11,367 nt of DNA, taken from Bacillota bacterium (GTDB lineage Bacteria; Bacillota; Clostridia; Oscillospirales; Ruminococcaceae). Numbering within the stretch: the first letter of the stretch is position 1; every line of letters starts with the position of its first letter. The stretch is from assembly GCA_023439605.1 (NCBI GenBank), contig JAEXNS010000128.1, positions 1 through 11,367 of the forward strand, read 5' to 3'. The notes below the pieces were generated by a model. That model did not search any database. It saw only the letters and a list, made by a program, of their open reading frames with translations, and was not told the origin of the DNA. Shown here piece after piece: positions 1 to 6,083 of this stretch. The position numbers and the translations under genes were made by a program.

Positions 1-49
1 ATACTAAAATGAATTTAAAATCTTGCTATTTTTTGTAGTCTACTCAATT

Positions 50-82
50 TTTCAAGGATCTTGGATTTCAAAATCCTTGAAA
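50..82. other. 10-bp perfect inverted repeat (hairpin) upstream of the cysteine-module gene
   Basis: TTTCAAGGAT (50-59) is the exact reverse complement of ATCCTTGAAA (73-82), with a 13-base loop. A smaller hairpin, GGATTT/AAATCC (63-68/71-76), lies inside it and cannot form at the same time. No U-run follows on either strand, so an intrinsic terminator is not well supported. It could be the 3' end structure of a gene left of the window or an operator for the gene at 165. Confidence 0.45.
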
Positions 83-164
83 TCTGCATAGAAAAGTTTT
101 AAGTCATTCTATTTCATATTAGTATAACAGTATAACAGAAAATATTGAAACGATTTCTTCTACT

Positions 165-911
165 ATGTCACTAGATGAATATCTTTCTAAATTAGTGTGC
201 AATGGATGCCCAAAGCATTGTCCATTAAATGCATTGGGTTGTAGAAAAGGAGAACAATATAAAACAGATGCCGTTGAAGATTATAACAAAATATATGCAC
301 AAGATGAGGTTTTAAATGAAGAAACTGTTACAGAATTAGCTGAAACAGAAACTATGTTAGAAAGTAATATAATTAACACAGAAAGTTTAGAAGAATATTT
401 AGGAAATTTATTTTGCGATGGATGTCCAAAACATTGTTCATTAGCTAATTTAGGTTGCTCAAAAGGTGAGATTTACAAAGAAGAAGCAATAGCAAATTAT
501 AATAAAACCTCTATTTTAGAAACAGAAGTTTTAGCTGAAACTGAAAGTAAAATCGAAGAAGAAAATAAAGTTACAACAACGGAAATTTATGGCGATAATA
601 TTGTTTCAGATGAAGAATTAGATAAATATTTAGGAACTTTAATATGTACTGGATGTCCAAATCATTGTCCATTAAACCTGCTTCAATGTGGAAAGGGAGA
701 AATATATAAAGAAGAAGCAATGTTAAACTATAAAAGTCAATCTGAAAAACAAAAAATTGAAATGATTGAAACAGATGAAACAACTAAAAACAATAATGAA
801 CCTAAGGAATCTAACTTGCTTGAATCTTTTGCTATTTTAAGTTTGTTTATTGCAGGAACACATTATACTATAAAGTTACTTGGTAAATTTTCATCAAAAA
901 ATAAACATTAA
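165..911 (+). CDS. Protein with three tandem four-cysteine modules and a C-terminal membrane anchor; unknown function
   Basis: I do not recognise a named family. The 248-residue protein has three copies of a roughly 40-residue module at residues 2-41, 74-113 and 150-189. Each has the pattern L-x-x-Y-L-x-x-L, then C-x-G-C-P-x-H-C-x-L-x-x-L-x-C-x-K-G-E-x-Y-K-x-x-A. The cysteines are 12/15/19/26, 84/87/91/98 and 161/164/168/175 (CX2CX3CX6C), with a conserved histidine before the third. This spacing could hold zinc or an iron-sulfur cluster, which is inference. Linkers are acidic and share LAETE. Residues 219-240 form one hydrophobic segment followed by a basic tail, so the modules are probably cytosolic on a tail-anchored protein. 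The start is uncertain: no ribosome binding site precedes this ATG, and the frame stays open back to a TAG at 120-122, reading linker-like sequence. The gene may be 5'-truncated or use a non-ATG start. No neighbour suggests a role. Confidence 0.75.
   Translation: MSLDEYLSKLVCNGCPKHCPLNALGCRKGEQYKTDAVEDYNKIYAQDEVLNEETVTELAETETMLESNIINTESLEEYLGNLFCDGCPKHCSLANLGCSKGEIYKEEAIANYNKTSILETEVLAETESKIEEENKVTTTEIYGDNIVSDEELDKYLGTLICTGCPNHCPLNLLQCGKGEIYKEEAMLNYKSQSEKQKIEMIETDETTKNNNEPKESNLLESFAILSLFIAGTHYTIKLLGKFSSKNKH
168..731 (+). repeat. Three in-gene repeats encoding CX2CX3CX6C modules
   Basis: Units at about 168-287, 384-503 and 612-731 encode the three cysteine modules of the gene at 165. The first cysteines are spaced 72 and 77 codons apart. 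Similarity extends into the linkers (LAETE at residues 58-62 and 123-127), so whole 72-77-codon units were probably duplicated. DNA similarity is partial, which makes the duplications old. Confidence 0.8.
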
Positions 912-962
912 GAATATAACATTAATTTGAAATTTTGCCCATTTTTAATTTGTTTATTTGTA

Positions 963-991
963 TTGCATTTTTATATTATTTATGATATAAT
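963..991 (+). promoter_or_regulatory. Vegetative promoter of the ABC-F leader and gene
   Basis: TTGCAT (963-968), a 17-base spacer and a perfect TATAAT (986-991). Transcription would start near 998, only about 10 bases before the ribosome binding site of the leader ORF at 1022. No terminator separates it from the gene ending at 911, so some read-through is possible. Confidence 0.75.
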
Positions 992-1021
992 CAACTTTGT
1001 ATGAAATAAGAAGGATAAAGA

Positions 1022-1048
1022 ATGTTCAATTTACATTTTGGTTTATGA
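1022..1048 (+). CDS. Eight-residue leader peptide ORF upstream of the ABC-F gene
   Basis: ATG at 1022 encodes M-F-N-L-H-F-G-L followed by TGA. It has a good ribosome binding site, AGAAGGA (1009-1015), six bases upstream, and sits just after a strong promoter, so it should be translated. Several antibiotic-responsive ABC-F genes in Firmicutes are known to be controlled by ribosome stalling on short leader ORFs, and the position here fits that scheme; the regulatory role itself is inference. The stop codon lies inside TTTATGA, the 7-bp sequence duplicated on both sides of the inserted element. The leader ORF therefore existed before the insertion, and the original RNA ran straight on into the sequence now at 1189. 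Confidence 0.55.
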   Translation: MFNLHFGL

Positions 1049-1181
1049 TTACTATTCAGCCATGTATAAAGATGAGATATTTTACCGAAGATCCAAGGCG
1101 ACCAGAAAGCCCAGTCGACTCCGCAGAGTCGAAACTCTTGTAAAACAGTAAACTTTACTTTTAGTGGATGAATAGTAACCT
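1049..1181 (-). mobile_element. MITE-like structured repeat, copy A (full length)
   Basis: Full copy ending in inverted repeats TTACTATTCA (1049-1058) and TGAATAGTAA (1169-1178), flanked by 7-bp direct repeats TTTATGA (1042-1048 and 1182-1188) that look like a target-site duplication. It carries no ORF, so any transposition was in trans. The strand given is the one that folds best as RNA: TCGACTC-UGCG-GAGTCGA is a UNCG-capped stem, and the next stem, CGACTGG/CTGGTCG, pairs only with two G-U wobbles on this strand. It lies in the leader of the ABC-F gene, immediately after the leader-ORF stop codon. Confidence 0.75.
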
Positions 1182-1248
1182 TTTATGAGCATTTTTTATA
1201 AAATATTTTAATTTAACTAGTTTTTAAGGAGTTTTTTATGAGCATTTT
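1181..1248 (+). repeat. 15-base direct repeat containing the ABC-F start codon
   Basis: TTTTATGAGCATTTT occurs at 1181-1195 and at 1234-1248. The second copy holds the true ABC-F start. The first opens a decoy frame, M-S-I-F-Y-K-I-F then TAA (1185-1211), without a ribosome binding site. Without element A, the leader-ORF stop and this decoy start would overlap as ATGA, so the two short frames could once have been translationally coupled. Confidence 0.7.
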
Positions 1249-2791
1249 AAATGTAGAAAATGTAACACATGGTTTTGGTGCAAGAAGAATTTTAGAAGAT
1301 GCTTCTTTTCGTTTGTTAAAAGGAGAACATGTAGGTTTAGTTGGAGCAAATGGAGAGGGAAAATCCACTTTTTTAAATATAATAACAGGTAGCTTAATGC
1401 CAGATGAGGGAAAAGTAGAATGGTGCAAGCGGATAACAACAGGATATCTTGATCAGTATAGCACCCTTACACCTGGTAAAACAATCAGAGAAGTTTTAAA
1501 AGAAGCGTTTCAGCATCTTACAGATTTAGAAAAAGAAATGATAGATATATATGAAAAAATGTCTGATTGTTCAGATGAAGAAATGGTAGAATTGATGGAT
1601 GATGTAGGCGAAATTCAAGTTATGCTAGAACATAGCGGTTATTACAATATAGACAGTAAAATCGTAGAATATGCAAATGGATTAGGACTAGGTGAAATAG
1701 GACTGGATAGAGATTTCACAGAGCTTTCTGGAGGTCAAAGGGCAAAAGTTCTTTTGGCAAAATTATTGCTTGAAAATCCAATGATTTTGATACTGGATGA
1801 GCCTACAAACTTCTTGGATGAAAATCATATATCATGGCTTAAGAATTTTCTACAAAACTATGATAATGCATTTATTTTGGTTTCTCATGATATTCCCTTT
1901 TTAAATGATGTTGTAAATGTAATATACCATATTGAAAATGCTATTTTAACAAGATATACAGGTGACTATCATGACTTTAGACGTATGTATGAGCTTAAAA
2001 AGCAACAAGTAGAACAGGCATATGATAAACAGCAAAAAGAAATTGCAGATTTACAGGACTTTATTGCTAGAAATAAGGCAAGGGTAGCAACGACAAATAT
2101 GGCAAAATCAAGACAAAAGAAATTGGATAAAATGGATGTCATAACTCTAACAAGAGAAAAAGCAAAACCTTCTTTTAAATTTAAATCTGCAAGAACTACA
2201 GGTAAAGTAGTAATAGATGCAAAAGATTTAATTTTAGGATACAATGAACCTTTAACAAGGGTAGTTGACTTACAAGTAGAAAGAAATAAAAAGATAGCAA
2301 TAAAAGGTGTAAATGGCTTAGGTAAATCTACACTTTTAAAAACACTATTAGGTTATATAAAGCCAATACAGGGAACTATAGAATTAGACCAGTTTGTAAA
2401 AGTAGGATATTTTGAACAAGAAGAAATAGCATCTAGCAAAACAGCATTACAAGAAATATGGGATTATTATCCTTCTATGACAAATGCAGAAGTACGTGCT
2501 GCTTTGGCGAAATGTGGGCTTACAACGGAGCATATCACTTCTCAAATGAAAGTATTATCAGGGGGAGAAAATGCAAAGGTTAGACTATGCAGATTAATGT
2601 TAATGGAAATAAATCTTTTAGTACTTGACGAACCAACAAATCATTTGGATGTTGATGCAAAAGAAGAATTGAAAAAGGCAATAAAAGAATTTAAAGGAAC
2701 AGTTCTGATAGTAAGCCATGAACCTGAGTTTTATAATGAAGTAGCAACAGATATTTGGAACTTAGAAGATTGGACAACAAAAATAGTATAA
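1238..2791 (+). CDS. ABC-F family ATP-binding protein (soluble tandem ATPase acting on ribosomes)
   Basis: 517 residues with two ABC ATPase domains and no membrane segment, the layout of ABC-F proteins that bind the ribosomal E site and act in translation or antibiotic protection. Domain 1: Walker A GANGEGKST (36-44), signature LSGGQ (163-167), Walker B LILDEP (184-189), H-loop His217. A charged helical linker spans about 240-320 and corresponds to the P-site tRNA interaction motif. Domain 2: GVNGLGKST (357-365), LSGGE (440-444), VLDEP (462-466), His494. The linker is short and there is no long C-terminal extension. Overall length resembles housekeeping ABC-F proteins such as Bacillus YfmM more than the classic resistance types, but I cannot assign the subgroup by eye. 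AAGGAG six bases before the ATG fixes the start. A leader ORF and an inserted element lie in its 5' region, and a strong terminator follows. Confidence 0.93.
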   Translation: MSILNVENVTHGFGARRILEDASFRLLKGEHVGLVGANGEGKSTFLNIITGSLMPDEGKVEWCKRITTGYLDQYSTLTPGKTIREVLKEAFQHLTDLEKEMIDIYEKMSDCSDEEMVELMDDVGEIQVMLEHSGYYNIDSKIVEYANGLGLGEIGLDRDFTELSGGQRAKVLLAKLLLENPMILILDEPTNFLDENHISWLKNFLQNYDNAFILVSHDIPFLNDVVNVIYHIENAILTRYTGDYHDFRRMYELKKQQVEQAYDKQQKEIADLQDFIARNKARVATTNMAKSRQKKLDKMDVITLTREKAKPSFKFKSARTTGKVVIDAKDLILGYNEPLTRVVDLQVERNKKIAIKGVNGLGKSTLLKTLLGYIKPIQGTIELDQFVKVGYFEQEEIASSKTALQEIWDYYPSMTNAEVRAALAKCGLTTEHITSQMKVLSGGENAKVRLCRLMLMEINLLVLDEPTNHLDVDAKEELKKAIKEFKGTVLIVSHEPEFYNEVATDIWNLEDWTTKIV

Positions 2792-2839
2792 ACTAAAAAA
2801 GCTACGAATAATTTTAATTCGTAGCTTTTTTAGTTTATA
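2787..2839. terminator. Bidirectional intrinsic terminator between the convergent ABC-F and AEC genes
   Basis: A 20-bp perfect stem, 2790-2809 paired with 2817-2836 around a 7-base loop, extends by three more pairs to 2787-2839. The stem core GCTACGAAT is flanked by A6 and T6, so it gives a U-run on both strands. It overlaps the ABC-F stop codon, and on the other strand it ends the AEC operon after repeat copy B. Confidence 0.93.
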
Positions 2840-2921
2840 TTCAGCCATTAAAGATAAAGTTTACAATTTTCGACTCTGCGGAGTCGACCGGGCTTTCCGG
2901 TCGTCATGGACCTTTAATATT
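2834..2921 (+). mobile_element. Structured repeat, copy B (truncated at one end)
   Basis: Matches the other copies from the TATTCAGCCA end through both core stems. It lacks about 32 bases at the high-coordinate end, including that terminal inverted repeat. The core is the best paired of all: TCGACTC-UGCG-GAGTCGA and CGACCGG/CCGGTCG. The low end runs into the right arm of the terminator, and the high end touches the stop codon of the AEC gene (2922-2924). No flanking direct repeat is visible, as expected after loss of one end. Confidence 0.7.
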
Positions 2922-3866
2922 CTAAACTAAGTTTAAACTTCTAAAAATAAATATAAAAGCAGTTATAGTTAAAACAGAAAATAAAGTTGTTTCTACAACT
3001 ATAGCTGAAGATAACGAATAATCATTATTCATATTTTTAGACATAATATAACTACTTACTGTAGTTGGGGCACCCAACATTATAAGAATGGCTATTAACT
3101 CTTGATTTCTAAAACCTAAATATACTGCAAATGGTATAAAGATAAGTGGCTGAATTATTAATTTAATAGTTGAAGCTATAAAGGAGAGTGTGAGCCTTTT
3201 CTTTACCTCTGAAAAATCAAAACCTGCACCTACAACTAGCAAAGCTAAAGGGGTTGTTAAAACTGCTATATTGTTTATACTTTTTGTCACTAGTTCAGGT
3301 ATTTGAACATTTAAAAGTGAAAAGGGTAACCCTAGAGAAATACCTATTATCATAGGGTTTTTTATCAATTCCATCAATAGTAAAGTTGGGGTTAGTTTTT
3401 GTTTTGTTTTACTGTTACTATGAATAGTCAATAAAATAACTGTAAAAATATTATAAAAAGGAACTGTAGCCACTATCATCATAGGAACCATTCCAGATGA
3501 GCCATATAAGTTATTGGCAATAGAAATACCTAATATGGCAGCACTTCCACGAAATGAACCTTGCACGAAACTCCCAACTTTATCTTTTTCTTTTAAAAAT
3601 AGAACTGTAAGTCCCCATATAGAAAGCATGCAAATTAAAGTTATAAAGAAACAGAATAAAACAAATATAAAATCAAAATCGTTTTTAAAATTCATTGAAG
3701 AAATATCACGAAAAAGAAGTACAGGAAAGAGGATGTTGTAAATAAGCTTGTTTGTAGCTTTATCAAAATCACTATTTAAAATTTTTATTTTAAATAAAAA
3801 CCAACCTAAAAATATAACAAAAAAAACTGGAATAGTTGCATTTAAGCTGAAAAGAAGGTTATTCAT
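2922..3866 (-). CDS. AEC-family (auxin efflux carrier type) membrane transporter
   Basis: 314 residues, almost wholly hydrophobic, with about ten predicted membrane segments in two five-helix halves around a polar centre near residues 150-165. Length and features (PVFFVIFLGW near the N terminus, NILFPVLLF, the glycine/alanine-rich GSFRGSAAILGISIANNLYG, and APTTVSSY near the end) match the AEC family. Bacterial members move organic acids such as malate, lactate or malonate; the substrate cannot be read here. It is the last gene of the operon, 33 bases after the carrier-protein stop codon. No good ribosome binding site precedes the ATG. A five-codon frame (ATG GTG CAT ACA TAG) lies directly upstream in frame, so translation may depend on coupling. 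Whether it serves the acylation pathway or is merely co-transcribed is unknown. Confidence 0.87.
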   Translation of the reverse strand: MNNLLFSLNATIPVFFVIFLGWFLFKIKILNSDFDKATNKLIYNILFPVLLFRDISSMNFKNDFDFIFVLFCFFITLICMLSIWGLTVLFLKEKDKVGSFVQGSFRGSAAILGISIANNLYGSSGMVPMMIVATVPFYNIFTVILLTIHSNSKTKQKLTPTLLLMELIKNPMIIGISLGLPFSLLNVQIPELVTKSINNIAVLTTPLALLVVGAGFDFSEVKKRLTLSFIASTIKLIIQPLIFIPFAVYLGFRNQELIAILIMLGAPTTVSSYIMSKNMNNDYSLSSAIVVETTLFSVLTITAFIFIFRSLNLV

Positions 3867-3899
3867 CTATGTATGCACCATTTTCTAAGCTTTATAAAA

Positions 3900-4139
3900 T
3901 TAAATTCTACTTTCAATTATATCAACCATTTCTCCAACATTTTTCATACTAGAAACTTCACTCATTTTAAATCTTATTTTAAATTCCTTTTCAATAGCGG
4001 TTATAAGTGTTATATGTTCTAAACTATCCCATTCATCAATATCATCTGCTGTTGTATTATCTGATAAAGTAATATCAACTTCATCAAAGACATCAATAAA
4101 AACTTCTGTCAATTGATCAAATATATCTTCTCTTGTCAT
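3900..4139 (-). CDS. Acyl carrier protein
   Basis: A 79-residue acidic helical protein with the carrier motif D-S-L at residues 38-40. Ser39 is the expected attachment site for 4'-phosphopantetheine. The context EWDSLEHITLI is typical of the stand-alone carriers found beside FkbH-like proteins and in Dlt-type systems. It is predicted to hold the acyl group as a thioester in the cytosol. Its ATG follows the FkbH-like stop codon by one base, and its ribosome binding site GAGGAGG lies inside the last codons of that gene, so the two are translationally coupled and probably made in proportion. The partner enzyme is inferred from this arrangement. A phosphopantetheinyl transferase is not in the window. 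Confidence 0.93.
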   Translation of the reverse strand: MTREDIFDQLTEVFIDVFDEVDITLSDNTTADDIDEWDSLEHITLITAIEKEFKIRFKMSEVSSMKNVGEMVDIIESRI

Positions 4140-4140
4140 T

Positions 4141-5934
4141 TTAATAATCCTCCTCTAAAACTTGAATAACGTTATTTTTATTTTCATAATTTTCAACATA
4201 TAGTTTCCAACTAGAGTTTTCTTTTTCATCTTTATTAATTAAATTAAACCCAAATTTTTCATATAAGTCATGAACCATATTATTTTTAGGAGTTCTTAAA
4301 TAATATCCCAAAATGCATGAAATATTAAGCGAGTTTGCTATAGATACGAGTTTATCAAGCATTGCAAATTCCATATCTCTTTTTAAAACTCTACAACTCA
4401 TAAGCCATAGATCAATATGTAGTTCATCGTTTAATTTACGTCCAACAACAACGGATACAATTCCATTATCTCCAAATTTATCGCACAACTTACCGTAAAG
4501 GGTAATATAATTTTCGGTATCGTTCATGATTATTGACATATCATTTTCGTTATAACGTTTTGTTGTAAGGTTAAATTGATTACTTTTGTTTGTGAGTTGA
4601 GCTATTCTGGAAATAGATATTTTATCAAAGTTTTTTATAGTTGCCTTCATGTTCAGACTTAATAAATAGTCGTTATAATTTGCAAATTTTTTATTTGAAT
4701 TTTCACGTTCTATATTTGCCTTATACATAGCATTTCTAGTTAAATCATCTTTAGAAAAAGTAGTTAACTCAAAGTATCCGTTTCTATCAATTGTTTCTAT
4801 GTAATTTTCAACATTTTCTATACATGGAGTCCAAATAGAGTTGTTTTGGCTATATACAATTTCACGTTCAGCTGGATTATCGTCAATAAAAACAACACTT
4901 GAAGAGGTTAAATTTATTTCAGAACAAATCTCAGCTATATTTATATCTTTGTTTTCCCAATTTGCTTTTATTTTTATAAAATCCTCAACTTTAAGTATAT
5001 TATCAGGATGAGAAAGTCCATCTAAAGCGTTGCTCATATCATTTTTAGAGCAAACGGATAATAAAATGCCGAGGTTTTTATGAGATTTTATATAATCTTG
5101 AAATTCAGAGTATGCCTGTGAAACAGGGGTTTCATTTCCAATCTCGATATGTTCTTTGCCATCATCACCTATAACTCCACCCCATAGAGTATTATCTAAG
5201 TCTAAAACCATCATTTTTTTATTTTTACCATATATAGATTTAACTATATTTGCAAGATTAAATGAAAATTCAGGGATAGCATCAATACTTAAAGCATATT
5301 TGTACATATACCAATATAAAGGGTCAGCCCATTTTGAGATGCCATAAACAGAAGATAAATAATTTATATCATTAATATAAAAATTATCATGTTTTTCTGC
5401 GAAATCATAAAATTTTTGATTTAACTTAGTTATAAAATTTAATTTACCATGTGGAGAACTTGCATCCTTATTACCCATGAGTCTATAAAATGGTAATTCA
5501 AAATTATTTTGAATTATTGGACAATTATATTTTACAAATAATGATTTCCACATTTCCTCAAAATATAGATATTGCGATTGTAATTTTTTTTCTATTTCTT
5601 CATTACTTAATGATAGGTCAAAAGTATATTCAGTAATATTTCGACTTGTAGTATGTATAAAAATTATATTAGGATTAAAGTCCACTAAATCTTGATTATG
5701 AAAAATAGAATCATTCCAAAACTGGTTGTATTCAGATTTGTAAAAGCGAGGTTCTATTTCATAATTTAGCAAGAATAACTCTAAAATAGCTATTATATCG
5801 TCTGTAGTTGATCCACCAAGAACAGCAATATTAATTTTAGTTCTGTGAACTTCTTTTGATAATAATGTTTTTCTCAATCTTTTTTTCTTTTGCAAGATGT
5901 AATCACTATCAAATGGATAGGAAAATATATTCAT
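4141..5934 (-). CDS. FkbH-like HAD-superfamily protein, predicted loader of an acyl (glyceryl-type) unit onto the carrier protein
   Basis: 597 residues in FkbH order. An N-terminal SGNH-like region (about 33-230) starts with IAVLGGSTTDD. A HAD phosphatase domain (about 240-365) has motif DLDNTLWGG (nucleophile Asp245, Asp247), the SVCSKND loop (Lys297) and FIDDNP (Asp351, Asp352). A C-terminal acetyltransferase-like domain (about 400-580) has QLTNKSNQFNLTTKRY (447-462), a hallmark of FkbH relatives. Characterised FkbH-type enzymes take D-1,3-bisphosphoglycerate, remove phosphate and place the glyceryl group on an ACP; the exact substrate here is inference. The next gene is an ACP one base away. 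RBS AGAGG lies five bases before the ATG. Repeat copy C now separates this gene from the DHHW gene; removing it leaves a 10-base gap, so both were one tight operon. Confidence 0.9.
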   Translation of the reverse strand: MNIFSYPFDSDYILQKKKRLRKTLLSKEVHRTKINIAVLGGSTTDDIIAILELFLLNYEIEPRFYKSEYNQFWNDSIFHNQDLVDFNPNIIFIHTTSRNITEYTFDLSLSNEEIEKKLQSQYLYFEEMWKSLFVKYNCPIIQNNFELPFYRLMGNKDASSPHGKLNFITKLNQKFYDFAEKHDNFYINDINYLSSVYGISKWADPLYWYMYKYALSIDAIPEFSFNLANIVKSIYGKNKKMMVLDLDNTLWGGVIGDDGKEHIEIGNETPVSQAYSEFQDYIKSHKNLGILLSVCSKNDMSNALDGLSHPDNILKVEDFIKIKANWENKDINIAEICSEINLTSSSVVFIDDNPAEREIVYSQNNSIWTPCIENVENYIETIDRNGYFELTTFSKDDLTRNAMYKANIERENSNKKFANYNDYLLSLNMKATIKNFDKISISRIAQLTNKSNQFNLTTKRYNENDMSIIMNDTENYITLYGKLCDKFGDNGIVSVVVGRKLNDELHIDLWLMSCRVLKRDMEFAMLDKLVSIANSLNISCILGYYLRTPKNNMVHDLYEKFGFNLINKDEKENSSWKLYVENYENKNNVIQVLEEDY

Positions 5935-5950
5935 AAATACCTCTTTATTG

Positions 5951-6082
5951 TTTATAATTCAGTCACTAAAAGTAAAAAAACAATTTTGTAGGAGTTTCGA
6001 CTCTACGGAGTCGATCGGGCTTTCCGATCGCCCTGAATCTTCGGGCAAACATATCTTCCTATAATATGACTGAATAGTGACC
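5951..6082 (+). mobile_element. MITE-like structured repeat, copy C (full length, inserted in the operon)
   Basis: Full copy with inverted ends ATTCAGTCA (5957-5965) and TGACTGAAT (6067-6075), flanked by exact direct repeats TTTATTG at 5944-5950 and 6083-6089 (CTTTATTG if one base of the element end is counted). The right-hand repeat contains the last codon and stop of the DHHW gene, so the insertion hit that stop codon and restored it by duplication. Core stems are TCGACTC-UACG-GAGTCGA and CGATCGG/CCGATCG. The latter differs from copy B by a compensatory C-G to U-A change. A third stem, GCCC/GGGC, is at 6030-6046. There is no ORF inside. Confidence 0.82.
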
Positions 6083-6083
6083 T

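Noticed and set aside
571..783. Reverse-strand and out-of-frame ORFs inside the genes, for example at 571-783, 1969-2244, 7180-7461 and 9701-9949
   Set aside because: They lie within well-supported genes, have no family resemblance and reflect the AT-rich composition.
1049..1181. The element as a known riboswitch (c-di-GMP, cobalamin, ZTP considered)
   Set aside because: The core does not match these consensus sequences as I know them, copies occur after stop codons rather than only in leaders, and terminal repeats with target duplications indicate a mobile element.
1185..1211. Short ORF M-S-I-F-Y-K-I-F as a real gene
   Set aside because: No ribosome binding site; it is explained by the 15-base duplication of the ABC-F start region.
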